DNA from: UBA10347 sp905182135
GTDB lineage: Bacteria > Actinomycetota > Acidimicrobiia > Acidimicrobiales > UBA10347
Reading direction: 5' to 3'
NCBI GenBank assembly: GCA_963925805.1
Contig: CAWUSE010000001.1
Coordinates: 124,001-188,000 of the forward strand
DNA: 64,000 nucleotides
The notes under the pieces are model-generated. The model made no database searches. It was not told the origin of the DNA and was given only the letters and a program-made list of their open reading frames with translations. Positions 27,430 through 36,014 of this stretch are shown one piece after another; position 1 is the stretch's first letter; every line of letters begins with the position of its first letter. Both the position numbers and the translations under genes were made by a program.

Positions 27430-27788
27430 CAGAACTCCAGTCCTGCTTCACGAGCAGCGTCGGCGAGGGCGGCAATGCGGCCGTGGTAGCGGTTGCCACC
27501 ACGGTCAAACACTACAGTCGAAACGCCTGCGGCTTTGGCTCGTTCTGCGATGAGCGATCCGACCTGTGCAGCAGCCGTTGCATTACCGGTTGCGCCACTA
27601 CGAAGGTCGGCTTCGAGCGATGACGCGGAGGCAATTGTAGTGCCATCTGCATCGTTGATCAGTTGCACAGCAATGTGCTTGTTTGAACGAAACACCGACA
27701 AGCGGGGACGTTCTGCGTTGCCAACGACCTTGCGGCGAAGGCGGGCGTGGCGGCGATGCCGGGCGGCCCGGCGGCTCTTGGTTGCCAT
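27429..27788 (-). CDS. rplR: 50S ribosomal protein L18
   Basis: 5S rRNA-binding protein, 119 residues. Seen: RHARLRRKVVGNAERPRLSV, FRSNKHIAVQLINDADG and VVFDRGGNRYHGRIAALADAAREAGL. One base overlap with rpsE. Confidence 0.98.
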   Translation of the reverse strand: MATKSRRAARHRRHARLRRKVVGNAERPRLSVFRSNKHIAVQLINDADGTTIASASSLEADLRSGATGNATAAAQVGSLIAERAKAAGVSTVVFDRGGNRYHGRIAALADAAREAGLEF

Positions 27789-27797
27789 CGTCGTCTC

Positions 27798-28337
27798 CTA
27801 CTTGGCTTGCTTGCCGGCTTTGCGAATGACATGTTCGCCGGCGTAACGGATGCCCTTGCCCTTGTAAGGCTCAGGCTTGCGGAAAGCACGAATCTCTGCA
27901 GCGACCTGTCCGACAACTTGCTTGTCGATACCGCTGATTGAGATCTTCTGTTGGTCTGGCACCTCAAAAGTGATGCCGTCAGGAGCGGTGTAACTCACCG
28001 GGTGGCTGAAACCGAGTTGCAGTTCAAGGCCATTAGAGCCCTTTGCAGCACAGCGGTAACCGACGCCGATGATTTCGAGGTCCTTGCGGAAACCCTCGCT
28101 CACACCTGTGACCATGTTTTTAACAAGCGAGCGAGCAAGGCCGTGCAAGGCCTTTGACTGTTGGTCATCGTTCGGACGCTCGACCACGAAATCGTCACCG
28201 TCTTGATGAGCGGTGATGCCTGTGGGCAAATCAATGTTCAGTTCGCCCTTGGGGCCCTTGACCGTCACGGCATTGCCATTTACAGCAATATCGACACCGG
28301 AGGGCAGAGCGATGGGATTATTTCCAATGCGGCTCAT
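27798..28337 (-). CDS. rplF: 50S ribosomal protein L6
   Basis: 179 residues, two tandem L6 domains. MSRIGNNPIALPSGVDI at the start, VTVKGPKGEL, and GKGIRYAGEHVIRKAGK at the end. Between rpsH and rplR. Confidence 0.98.
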   Translation of the reverse strand: MSRIGNNPIALPSGVDIAVNGNAVTVKGPKGELNIDLPTGITAHQDGDDFVVERPNDDQQSKALHGLARSLVKNMVTGVSEGFRKDLEIIGVGYRCAAKGSNGLELQLGFSHPVSYTAPDGITFEVPDQQKISISGIDKQVVGQVAAEIRAFRKPEPYKGKGIRYAGEHVIRKAGKQAK

Positions 28338-28343
28338 ATCGAC

Positions 28344-28745
28344 CTACCAGACGTAGCAAAGCACTTCGCCACCAAGACGGCGGCGTCGCGCTTCACGATC
28401 GCTCATAAGGCCCTTGCTGGTGGAGACCACGGCTACGCCGAGACCGCCCACAACACGGGGAACTTCTTTGGAACCGGAATAGACCCTAAGTCCGGGCTTC
28501 GAGACTCGTTTGAGCCCCGAAATGACCCGCTCACGCTTAGGTGAGTACTTCATTTGGATGGTCAGGTTCTGGCCTGGCTTGTCAGAGTTGGCAGTTACAT
28601 CGAAACCACCGATGTAACCCTCAGACTCGAGCATGCCAGCCAGAGCGACCTTCAGCTTGGAACTGGGCATGACAACCTCATCATGCATCGCCGTATTGGC
28701 GTTGCGGATTCGGGTGAGCATGTCAGCTACGGGATCAGTCATCAT
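28344..28745 (-). CDS. rpsH: 30S ribosomal protein S8
   Basis: 16S central-domain binder, 133 residues. TDPVADMLTRIRNAN at the start and STSKGLMSDREARRRRLGGEVLCYVW at the end (read as two blocks). An AGGTG lies upstream of the double ATG. Confidence 0.98.
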   Translation of the reverse strand: MMTDPVADMLTRIRNANTAMHDEVVMPSSKLKVALAGMLESEGYIGGFDVTANSDKPGQNLTIQMKYSPKRERVISGLKRVSKPGLRVYSGSKEVPRVVGGLGVAVVSTSKGLMSDREARRRRLGGEVLCYVW

Positions 28746-28756
28746 CGCTACATCAC

Positions 28757-28942
28757 CTACCGGGAACTCTTGGTTACGCCAGGAACTTCACCTGCGTGAA
28801 CCATATGTCGGAGACAGATACGGCATAGCCCGAACTTGCGGTAGACCGAACGCGGTCGGCCGCATCGACGGCATCGGGTGTAGCCACGGACCTTGAACTT
28901 GGGCGTCTTCTGCTGCTTCTCGCGAAGCGCTTTCTTTGCCAT
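28757..28942 (-). CDS. rpsN: 30S ribosomal protein S14, type Z
   Basis: A 61-residue zinc form: MAKKALREKQQKTPKFKVRG, then CRRCGRP (Cys24, Cys27) and CRICLRHM (Cys40, Cys43). The frame is open further upstream, but the family start and position right after rplE (1 bp) fix the ATG at 28942. Confidence 0.97.
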   Translation of the reverse strand: MAKKALREKQQKTPKFKVRGYTRCRRCGRPRSVYRKFGLCRICLRHMVHAGEVPGVTKSSR

Positions 28943-28943
28943 C

Positions 28944-29522
28944 TCAGCTGTCCTTCTTGAACGGGAAGCCGAATGCATCGAGCAAGGCACGACCCTGTTC
29001 GTCGGTCTTCGCCGTATTGACGATCGTAATATCCATGCCCCGCGTCCGGTCGACGTCGTCGTACGAGACCTCGGGAAAGATGAGTTGTTCGGTAACACCG
29101 AACGTGTAGTTGCCATGGCCGTCGAACGACTTGGCTGGCAGGCCTCGGAAGTCACGGATACGAGGAATCGCAAGCGTCACGAGGCGGTCAAAGAACTCCC
29201 ACATACGGTCATTTCGAAGGGTTGCCTTCACGCCGATGGGATTATCTTCGCGGAGTTTGAAGCCAGCTATTGACTTCTTTGCCCGAGTGGTAATCGGACG
29301 TTGGCCAGTGATTGTGGTCAAGTCGGCGATGGCTCCTTCTAGGAGCTTGGCCTGCGAGACGGCGGCACCTACGCCCATGTTCACGACAATCTTGGACATG
29401 CGAGGCACCTCCATGATATTGCTTAGCTCGAGCTGTTCCTTCAGAGCCGCACGAAGTTCAGTGTCATACATGACCTTGAGACGTGGACCCATTGTTACTG
29501 GAGTAGAGGTTGGGGCAGTCAC
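28944..29522 (-). CDS. rplE: 50S ribosomal protein L5
   Basis: 5S rRNA-binding protein contacting S13. 192 residues with MEVPRMSKIVVNMGVG-type PRMSKIVVNMGVGAAV, ITGQRPITTRAKKSIAGFKL and TRGMDITIVNTAKTDEQGRA. The start overlaps the rplX stop by 4 bp. Confidence 0.98.
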   Translation of the reverse strand: MTAPTSTPVTMGPRLKVMYDTELRAALKEQLELSNIMEVPRMSKIVVNMGVGAAVSQAKLLEGAIADLTTITGQRPITTRAKKSIAGFKLREDNPIGVKATLRNDRMWEFFDRLVTLAIPRIRDFRGLPAKSFDGHGNYTFGVTEQLIFPEVSYDDVDRTRGMDITIVNTAKTDEQGRALLDAFGFPFKKDS

Positions 29523-29833
29523 TTGATTTCGACTCCAGTGCGCTTACAGACACGAACCTTGGTGCCATCAGCCTCGACCTTGTAACCCACACGGGTCGCC
29601 TTGCCGTCTTTAGGACTGATTACCGCAAGCTTTGACAAGCGGATCGGCATGTTCACGTCGATGATGCCGCCGGTCTGCATCTCATCTACAGGTCGTTGGC
29701 TTTTGCGAGCGATATTGACGCCTTCGACGATCGCACGATCGGTTCTTGGATGGACTTCGACGACGTTGCCCTCTTTGCCCTTGTCCTTGCCGGACAGAAC
29801 GATGACGCGGTCACCCTTGCGAATCTTTGCCAC
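29519..29833 (-). CDS. rplX: 50S ribosomal protein L24
   Basis: Assembly initiator, 104 residues. KIRKGDRVIVLSGKDKGKEG is the KOW motif; VVEVHPRTDRAIVEGVNI follows. One-base overlap with rplN and 4-bp overlap with rplE. Confidence 0.98.
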   Translation of the reverse strand: MAKIRKGDRVIVLSGKDKGKEGNVVEVHPRTDRAIVEGVNIARKSQRPVDEMQTGGIIDVNMPIRLSKLAVISPKDGKATRVGYKVEADGTKVRVCKRTGVEIK

Positions 29834-30201
29834 TAGAGCACCTCCGGGGCGAGCGACACAATGCGCATGAAGCGCTTTTCGCGAAGTTCGCGGCCTACAG
29901 GACCGAAGATACGGGTCCCGCGTGGTTCACGATTGTCATTGATGATCACGGCTGCGTTCTCATCAAACTTGATGTAGCTGCCATCAGCACGGCGGCGTTC
30001 TTTTTTGGTACGCACGATGACGCATTTGACAACTTCGCCCTTTTTGACACCGGCTGCCGGAACGGCGTCCTTGACGGTGGCGACAATGACGTCACCAACA
30101 CCGGCGTAGCGGATCTTGGATCCACCCAGCACCTTGATGCACAGGACTTCTTTAGCGCCGCTGTTGTCAGCGATCTTGAGTCGGGACTCTTGTTGAATCA
30201 T
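29833..30201 (-). CDS. rplN: 50S ribosomal protein L14
   Basis: 122 residues. MIQQESRLKIADNSGAKEVL at the start, DENAAVIINDNREPRGTRIF and EKRFMRIVSLAPEVL at the end are diagnostic. Confidence 0.98.
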   Translation of the reverse strand: MIQQESRLKIADNSGAKEVLCIKVLGGSKIRYAGVGDVIVATVKDAVPAAGVKKGEVVKCVIVRTKKERRRADGSYIKFDENAAVIINDNREPRGTRIFGPVGRELREKRFMRIVSLAPEVL

Positions 30202-30216
30202 GTTTTCCCTGCCGAT

Positions 30217-30489
30217 CTAGCGCGAGCGCTCGAGGATCTCGACCAAGCGCCAGCGCTTGGTCTTGGACAGTGGACGAATTTCAGTAACTCGAACCCGGTC
30301 ACCAACATTGGCGTCGTTGTTCTCGTCATGCACGTAGAGTCGCTTGTCGCGTTGCACGGTCTTGTTGTAGCGACGGTGACGAACTCGGTCAGTGGCAACT
30401 ACCACAACCGTCTTGTCCATCGATGACGATGCAACAACACCTTCGCGAACCTTGCGGGGGTTCTCGCGGGTTTCGTTATTGGAGCTCAT
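30217..30489 (-). CDS. rpsQ: 30S ribosomal protein S17
   Basis: 90 residues. REGVVASSSMDKTVVVV, HRRYNKTVQRDKRLYVHDE and RPLSKTKRWRLVEILERSR. Overlaps rpmC by 4 bp. Confidence 0.98.
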   Translation of the reverse strand: MSSNNETRENPRKVREGVVASSSMDKTVVVVATDRVRHRRYNKTVQRDKRLYVHDENNDANVGDRVRVTEIRPLSKTKRWRLVEILERSR

Positions 30490-30704
30490 GAGGTGGCCTC
30501 AGCTTCAGCAGCGTTGATCTCACGCATGCGCAATTCGGTCTTAATACGAGCAACCTGCTTGCGCACGACACCGATGCGCTTGAAGTTGTCAAGCTGACCG
30601 GTCACGTGTTGGAATCGCAGATTGAGTGATTCGTCTTTGGTTTCGTCGAGCAAATTCACCAGATCAGTGTCTGATAGCTCGTTGAGATTCTGATTGTTTG
30701 CCAT
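30486..30704 (-). CDS. rpmC: 50S ribosomal protein L29
   Basis: 72-residue exit-tunnel protein and docking site for SRP and trigger factor. DLVNLLDETKDESLNLRFQ and ARIKTELRMREINA match the two-helix family. One-base overlap with rplP. Confidence 0.97.
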   Translation of the reverse strand: MANNQNLNELSDTDLVNLLDETKDESLNLRFQHVTGQLDNFKRIGVVRKQVARIKTELRMREINAAEAEATS

Positions 30705-31120
30705 TAGAAGCCATCCTTACGGGTGACGAACTTGCACTTCATTGGGAGCTTCTGGATCGCACGGTCAATAGCTTCGCGGGCGACTTGTTCGTCGTGATAT
30801 GCGAGTTCGAAAAGGACACGACCAGGCCTAACTACGGCAACCCAGCTCTCAGGGTTACCCTTGCCAGAACCCATCCGGGTTTCAGCCGGTTTCTGAGTCA
30901 CGGGCTTGTCGGGAAAGACGTTGATCCAGACCTTGCCGCCACGCTTGATGTGACGAGTCATGGCAATACGGGCTGCTTCGATCTGGCGGGCAGTGACCCA
31001 CGCAGGTTCGAGTGCTTGGATTCCGTATTCGCCTTGAACGACCTTGTTTCCGCCCTTAGACGGACCACGAGTACGGCCACGCTGTTGCTTACGGTGTTTT
31101 ACCTTTTTCGGCATCAACAT
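30704..31120 (-). CDS. rplP: 50S ribosomal protein L16
   Basis: 138 residues. MPKKVKHRKQQRGRTRG, RGGKVWINVFPDKPVTQKP, TRMGSGKGNPESWVAVV. The first ATG (31120) is preferred since AGGTGG in the end of rpsC is correctly spaced; an ATG two codons later is possible. Confidence 0.97.
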   Translation of the reverse strand: MLMPKKVKHRKQQRGRTRGPSKGGNKVVQGEYGIQALEPAWVTARQIEAARIAMTRHIKRGGKVWINVFPDKPVTQKPAETRMGSGKGNPESWVAVVRPGRVLFELAYHDEQVAREAIDRAIQKLPMKCKFVTRKDGF

Positions 31121-31123
31121 GAG

Positions 31124-32032
31124 TTAGTCCACCTGCCCAGGACGGAAGCGCTCGGTTTCGCTGTTCTCACGTGAGAGACGATCGATTTCTTCTTCGGCGT
31201 CGAGTAGCTTCTCGAACTCAGGGTCAGCGTTGCCGAGCAGCGGAGCCGGCTTCTCATCAGTAGGCGGCGCTTCAGCAGGCGCTTCGACGGCATCAGCTCG
31301 ACCAGCCGAACTGATAACTCGCTTTGGACGATCCGGATCAGCAGCGTCCCCGACAGCCATTGCGGCTTCTCGGGTGGTCTGCTCATCGGCTTTGACCTTG
31401 TACGGCAAGATCTGGCCCTTGTAAATCCAAACCTTGACACCGATACGTCCGTAGGTGGTGACCGATTCACGGAAGCCGTAGTCGATGTCAGCGCGGAGGG
31501 TGTGCAATGGGACTTGACCTTCACGGTACCACTCGGTACGTGACATCTCGGCACCACCAAGGCGCCCGGAACACTGGACTCGAACGCCGAGTGCGCCGGC
31601 CTTCATTGCGTTCTGAACGGCACGCTTCATCGCACGGCGAAAGGCCACACGACCAGCGAGCTGATCGGCGATGCCCTGTGCCAAAATTGCAGCGTCAATG
31701 TCTGGCTGCTTGATCTCTTGGATGTTCAGCTGGACTTTGTTGTTGCCAGTGATCTTGGTAAGTCCGGCACGCAGACGATCAGCTTCGGTGCCACGACGGC
31801 CGATCACAATGCCGGGTCGAGCGGTGTGCACATCGATCTTCAGATGATCTCGGGTTCGCTCTACCTCGACACGACTAATGGCTGCATGTGGCAGTTCAGT
31901 CATCAGGTAGTTACGGATAGTCCAGTCTTCGATCAGAAGATCCTGGTACTCCTTGCGGGTTGCGAACCAGCGACTCTTCCACTCGGTCGTGATACCGAGA
32001 CGGAAGCCATACGGGTTTACTTTTTGGCCCAT
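31124..32032 (-). CDS. rpsC: 30S ribosomal protein S3, long acidic tail
   Basis: mRNA-entry protein with a KH domain (GRRGTEADRLRAGLTKITG) and the S3 C-terminal domain (YGRIGVKVWIYKGQILPYK). At 302 residues it is longer than most S3 proteins; about 70 residues after the core form a Pro/Ala/Glu-rich tail ending in RFRPGQVD. Start ATG at 32032, 2 bp after rplV. Confidence 0.97.
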   Translation of the reverse strand: MGQKVNPYGFRLGITTEWKSRWFATRKEYQDLLIEDWTIRNYLMTELPHAAISRVEVERTRDHLKIDVHTARPGIVIGRRGTEADRLRAGLTKITGNNKVQLNIQEIKQPDIDAAILAQGIADQLAGRVAFRRAMKRAVQNAMKAGALGVRVQCSGRLGGAEMSRTEWYREGQVPLHTLRADIDYGFRESVTTYGRIGVKVWIYKGQILPYKVKADEQTTREAAMAVGDAADPDRPKRVISSAGRADAVEAPAEAPPTDEKPAPLLGNADPEFEKLLDAEEEIDRLSRENSETERFRPGQVD

Positions 32033-32034
32033 AG

Positions 32035-32562
32035 TTATTCTTCTTCCTCGGTGGTTGCCGTGGTTTCTTCGGCGACATCTTCAGCATGGTCGTCGTCAGC
32101 ACCTTGCGACTGCTGAACCCGGCGACGACGAGCCTCAGCCTGAGCTGCGCTTGTATTGCCTAGGGACTCAGCCTTTTGGCGGCGGGTATCGAGTTCGTCA
32201 TTGTCGTAACGAGCGACAATGATCGTGATATGCGATGTGCGCTTGTTGATGCGACTAGCACGGCCTCGGGCACGAGGGCGGAAGCGCTTCATGGTTGCGC
32301 CTTCGTCGGCGTAACACGCAGCGACGTAAAGCTCATCTTCGGCGATGCCGTCGTTGTGGCCGGCATTCGCAATAGCGGACTCAAGAATTTTGGCGATCAC
32401 TTCGGAGACGCCAGTGTCGGAAAACTGCAGGATGGTGCGAGCATCTGCGATTGATTCGTTCCGAATCAAGTTGAGCTGGCGCCGCGCCTTGCTGGCCGAA
32501 CCCTTCAGGTATCGGCCCTGGGCACGAGTGCCTGGACGTTCGTTTGTCTTAGGGCCCGACAT
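32035..32562 (-). CDS. rplV: 50S ribosomal protein L22, acidic tail
   Basis: Lines the exit tunnel constriction with L4. Core: KARRQLNLIRN, ILESAIANAGHNDG and FRPRARGRASRINKRTSHI. At 175 residues it is about 60 longer than E. coli L22. The extra part is a charged helix, then an acidic end (ADDDHAEDVAEET...). A similar DDHAED tail occurs in L4. Confidence 0.97.
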   Translation of the reverse strand: MSGPKTNERPGTRAQGRYLKGSASKARRQLNLIRNESIADARTILQFSDTGVSEVIAKILESAIANAGHNDGIAEDELYVAACYADEGATMKRFRPRARGRASRINKRTSHITIIVARYDNDELDTRRQKAESLGNTSAAQAEARRRRVQQSQGADDDHAEDVAEETTATTEEEE

Positions 32563-32840
32563 TAGCGACGTGCTCCTCGTTCTTGACCAGCGTGGAATCG
32601 GAAGGTACGAGTTGGAGCGAATTCGCCCAACTTGTGGCCAACCATCGACTCGTTGATGTACACCGGAATGTGCTTACGACCATCGTGCACAGAGACCGTG
32701 TGGCCAACCATGTCGGGGATGATCGTCGAACGGCGGGACCAGGTACGGATGACCTTCTTCTCGCCGCTTTCGTTGAGTGCGTCGATCTTCTTGAGCAGGT
32801 GTCCATCGACAAATGGACCCTTCTTGAGGCTTCTTGGCAT
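32562..32840 (-). CDS. rpsS: 30S ribosomal protein S19
   Basis: 92 residues. MPRSLKKGPFVDGHLLKKID at the start, TWSRRSTIIPDMVGHTVSVHDG and GHKLGEFAPTRTFRFH. Shares one base with the rplV start. Confidence 0.98.
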   Translation of the reverse strand: MPRSLKKGPFVDGHLLKKIDALNESGEKKVIRTWSRRSTIIPDMVGHTVSVHDGRKHIPVYINESMVGHKLGEFAPTRTFRFHAGQERGARR

Positions 32841-32849
32841 GACGGGCTC

Positions 32850-33686
32850 CTAGCGTCGCTTCCCGCGACTGCGGCGGCGGCGAACGATCATCTGCTCGGA
32901 TGGCTTGTTGCGATTACGAGTACGGGCCTCAGGCTTACCCCAAGGTGATACGGGGTGACGGCCACCCGAAGTCTTGCCTTCGCCACCACCGTGTGGGTGG
33001 TCGACAGGGTTCATGGCTACACCACGGGTCTGGGGGCGAATGCCCTTCCAGCGATTACGGCCCGCTTTACCGATCTTGATCAATTCGTGATCACTATTAC
33101 CAATGCCACCAATAGTTGCTCGGCAGTCGATGGGCACACGGCGCATCTCCGTGCTAGGCAGACGCACTGTTGCGTAGCGGCCTTCTTTCGCCACGAGTTG
33201 AACGCTGGTTCCGGCGCTACGAGCGAATTTGCCGCCGCCGCCTGGCGCTAACTCCACATTGTGGATGACTGTTCCCACCGGGATGTAACGGATCGGGAGT
33301 GCGCAGCCAGAACGAATTTCGGCCGATGGACCATTGCTGACCTTGTCGCCGGCGTTGAGACCTTCAGGCGCAAGAATGTAGCGCTTTTCGCCATCGTGGT
33401 AATGCAGCAATGCAATACGGCAGGTGCGGTTCGGGTCATATTCTATCGACGCAACGGTGGCGGGAACGCCGTCCTTGTTGCGCTTGAAGTCGATTTGGCG
33501 GTAGCGCTGCTTGTGGCCGCCACCACGGTGACGGCTGGTCTTGCGACCGTTGTTGTTACGACCACCGGTCTTGTGCTTTGGGGAGAGCAGCGACTTCTCG
33601 GGAGAAGTCGTGGTTAGTTCAGAGAAATCGTGGGACGTCTGGAAGCGACGTCCCGGGCTGGTCGGTTTACGGCGACGAATAGCCAT
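32850..33686 (-). CDS. rplB: 50S ribosomal protein L2
   Basis: Peptidyl-transferase-centre protein, 278 residues. RRKPTSPGRRFQTSHDFSEL start, HRGGGHKQRYRQIDFKR, and the catalytic-region RGVAMNPVDHPHGGGEGKT with the conserved His. Ends in a basic KPSEQMIVRRRRSRGKRR tail. Confidence 0.98.
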   Translation of the reverse strand: MAIRRRKPTSPGRRFQTSHDFSELTTTSPEKSLLSPKHKTGGRNNNGRKTSRHRGGGHKQRYRQIDFKRNKDGVPATVASIEYDPNRTCRIALLHYHDGEKRYILAPEGLNAGDKVSNGPSAEIRSGCALPIRYIPVGTVIHNVELAPGGGGKFARSAGTSVQLVAKEGRYATVRLPSTEMRRVPIDCRATIGGIGNSDHELIKIGKAGRNRWKGIRPQTRGVAMNPVDHPHGGGEGKTSGGRHPVSPWGKPEARTRNRNKPSEQMIVRRRRSRGKRR

Positions 33687-33688
33687 GA

Positions 33689-33979
33689 TCAGACCTCGAA
33701 CAGTTCGATCGAGTCACCCTCAGCGAGGGTGACGATTGCACGTTTGCGCGAGGGACGAGTTCCCCAACTGTTGGTGCGGCGGTTCTTCTTACGCTTGCCT
33801 TTGCGAATCAAGGTGTTTACCTTGAGCACATCGACATCGAAGATTGTCTCGACAGCGTCTTTTATCTCGGGCTTCGAGCTGCTGGGATGGACTTCAAACG
33901 TATAAACGTTGTCCTCGAGCAGCATGTAGCTCTTTTCACTCACGACAGGGCGAATGATGACGTCGCGTGGATCCTTCAT
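33689..33979 (-). CDS. rplW: 50S ribosomal protein L23
   Basis: 96-residue exit-port protein that docks trigger factor. DVIIRPVVSEKSY, VHPSSSKPEIKDAVETIFDV and GKRKKNRRTNSWGTRPSRKR. One-base overlap with rplD. Confidence 0.98.
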   Translation of the reverse strand: MKDPRDVIIRPVVSEKSYMLLEDNVYTFEVHPSSSKPEIKDAVETIFDVDVLKVNTLIRKGKRKKNRRTNSWGTRPSRKRAIVTLAEGDSIELFEV

Positions 33980-34752
33980 TACTCTTCTTCTCCGTCAGAT
34001 GCGTCTGCGGACTGATCGTCAGCAGAAGGAGCGTCTTCGGCATGGTCGTCGTGGACTGCAACGCTCGAGTTAGCAGGCGAACTCAACGCAGTCATTGCTT
34101 CGATGCGTGCAATCCTGCGAGCCGCTGGTGCGGGTCGCGAGGAACAGGTGGCTTCGAAGGTTGCCTTGGTGAAGACGATGAAGTCGTTGACCAGGACGTC
34201 GTAGGTGTTGAGCTGGTCCTGAGTGATTACCTGGACACCGACAAGGTTGGCAAAGCTCTTCGAGGCTGCGGCGTCGTCGGGACCAACAATGATGAGGATC
34301 TTGCCCCAGACGTCAATCTTGCTCAGAACGGTTATGGCATCCTTGGTCTTCGGCGCTGAAATGCCGAAGTCGTCGAGGATGCGGACCTTGCCGTCAGATG
34401 CCCGGTCTGACAAGGCTGAAGCCAACGCCAGTCGAATCATCTTCTTGGGGGTGCGCTGGTGGTAGGAACGAGGCTTGGGCCCCATGGCCACACCGCCGCC
34501 ACGCCAATGCGGAGCGTTCAGCGAGCCAGCACGAGCACGACCAGTGCCTTTCTGGCGCCAGGGCTTGGCAGCACCACCACGGACCTCGGCCCGTGTCTTG
34601 GTGCTCTGGGTGCCAGCTCGACGGTTCGCAAGCTGGGCGGTTACAACCTGGTGCATGACCGGAACGTTGGGTTCGACACCGAAGAGGTGATCAGGACCCG
34701 ACACGCTTCCAGCGGCCGAGCCACCAGTGTCCAGGACGTTGAAATCAGGCAT
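33979..34752 (-). CDS. rplD: 50S ribosomal protein L4, acidic tail
   Basis: 257 residues. Core: RRAGTQSTKTRAEVRGGAAK, KPWRQKGTGRARAGS and PHWRGGGVAMGPKPRSY, the tunnel loop. The last ~35 residues are an acidic extension (VHDDHAEDAPSADD...EEE) not found in the E. coli protein. Of the two adjacent ATGs, the second (34752) has the better spacing to GGAGG (6 nt). The start overlaps the rplC end by 8 bp. Confidence 0.96.
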   Translation of the reverse strand: MPDFNVLDTGGSAAGSVSGPDHLFGVEPNVPVMHQVVTAQLANRRAGTQSTKTRAEVRGGAAKPWRQKGTGRARAGSLNAPHWRGGGVAMGPKPRSYHQRTPKKMIRLALASALSDRASDGKVRILDDFGISAPKTKDAITVLSKIDVWGKILIIVGPDDAAASKSFANLVGVQVITQDQLNTYDVLVNDFIVFTKATFEATCSSRPAPAARRIARIEAMTALSSPANSSVAVHDDHAEDAPSADDQSADASDGEEE

Positions 34753-35413
34753 CATTGGCCTCCGACGCCACAAATGCTGGCTTCTTGACGGCATTGCGGA
34801 TCACGACGGTTGCACCTCGAGGGCCAGGGACTGAACCGCGGACGAGCAGTAGCTCTCGCTCGGGATCAGCTTGTACGACTTCAAGGTTTTGAGTGGTGAC
34901 TTTTTCGCCACCCATGCGGCCGGGCATTTTCTTGCCCCTAAACACACGAGATGGGGTCGCACACTGGCCAATTGCACCTGGTTTGCGATGATTTCGATGA
35001 GCGCCGTGTGAGGCACCCATGCCTTTAAAGTTGTGGCGTTTCATCACTCCGGCGAAGCCTTTGCCTTTGCTGATGGAGGTCACGTCGACAAGTTCGCCAG
35101 CGGCGAGCTGTTCAACAGTGAGCTCATCGCCTATGGCGATGTCACCAACGTCATCGAGACGAAGCTCGACCAGCTTAGGGCCAGGTGCGACGCCGCCTTT
35201 GGCGAAGTGACCTGCCTCTGGGCTGCTGAGGCGCTGCGGCTTCTGTTCACCCCATGTGACCTGAACAGCTGAGTAGCCGTCGATCTCGGGTGACTTCACC
35301 TGTACTACTCGACATGGCCGAACAGTGAGTGCGGTGACCGCTATGAGACGATTTTGGTCGTCCCATACTTGGGTCATACCGATTTTTGTTCCAACAATCG
35401 CTTTGATAGCCAT
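34745..35413 (-). CDS. rplC: 50S ribosomal protein L3
   Basis: 222 residues. MAIKAIVGTKIGMTQVWDD start, GKGFAGVMKRHNFKGMGASH and GQCATPSRVFRGKKMPGRMG. The ATG at 35413 has GGAAGA 6 nt upstream and the family N-terminus; the frame is open 61 codons further without similarity. First gene of this part of the S10 operon, separated from rpsJ by the ABC transporter. Confidence 0.97.
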   Translation of the reverse strand: MAIKAIVGTKIGMTQVWDDQNRLIAVTALTVRPCRVVQVKSPEIDGYSAVQVTWGEQKPQRLSSPEAGHFAKGGVAPGPKLVELRLDDVGDIAIGDELTVEQLAAGELVDVTSISKGKGFAGVMKRHNFKGMGASHGAHRNHRKPGAIGQCATPSRVFRGKKMPGRMGGEKVTTQNLEVVQADPERELLLVRGSVPGPRGATVVIRNAVKKPAFVASEANDA

Positions 35414-35698
35414 TGGATCTTCCGGAATCTTCTGCGGGCGGTTATTCATGCAAACGCTCCGCACAGGCATGACAGAGGTCAAGCTCGGCGGAGCGGTGCT
35501 TCGGTTGTGTAATGCGGTTCCCAAAGGGCCTACATCAACGTCGATTCTTGCGAAGGCAGTGAGATCAAGGTTTAACGCTTGACTAAACGCCTTCAAACAG
35601 ACCTGTGGATGCTAACGGGGCAGGATGAGGTTCCCTCCCTGAAAGGCGGAATACCACACGAATGGGTCGAGATATTGGGTTAACAGGCCTTGGCGAGA

Positions 35699-35731
35699 GC
35701 GACGAGGTCCCTGAAAGCGGGTCCTCGTCGC
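35699..35731. other. Strong inverted repeat in the S10 operon break
   Basis: Arms GCGACGAGG-T-CCC and GGG-T-CCTCGTCGC pair over 12 bp with one T:T mismatch and a 7-nt loop (TGAAAGC). No U-run on either side. Function unknown: perhaps an RNA structure or the mark of an insertion junction. Confidence 0.6.
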
Positions 35732-36002
35732 TGCGTACCAGGGCGGACGCCACTAATGCGGCAGGCGGCGTGCCCGTGCCAGTACGCACACCCCACCGCC
35801 CTCTTCTTCGAAGGACCTCACCTTCTCTCCCCCACGAGTGCCCAAGCCGCTGTACCTGTGAATCGTGGACCCAGCGCCAGAGCAGGCACCTGCGGACACT
35901 GGCGACTGGCGAGCGAGCCTAATGGCGGGTCAACGCGGAGCGCCAGTATGAGCCAAATTGGTAGGTCCAGCGCGAGAACGCTGCGCCGTACCCGATTTTG
36001 CT

Positions 36003-36008
36003 TAGACT
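36003..36008 (+). promoter_or_regulatory. Putative -10 box (TAGACT) of leaderless ABC operon
   Basis: TAGACT, six bases (TTCGCA), then the GTG of the ATPase gene. No Shine-Dalgarno precedes the GTG, which fits a leaderless transcript beginning at its G. Confidence 0.5.
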
Positions 36009-36014
36009 TTCGCA

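Larger units (their letters stand above)
35414..36014. other. Intergenic region between rplC and the ABC transporter
   Basis: These 601 bp must hold the rplC promoter on the minus strand; no convincing -35/-10 pair was found. Near rplC the arms CGCTCCG (35455-35461) and CGGAGCG (35489-35495) could fold in the leader. A strong inverted repeat lies at 35699-35731 (separate entry). No gene was recognised. Confidence 0.5.
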
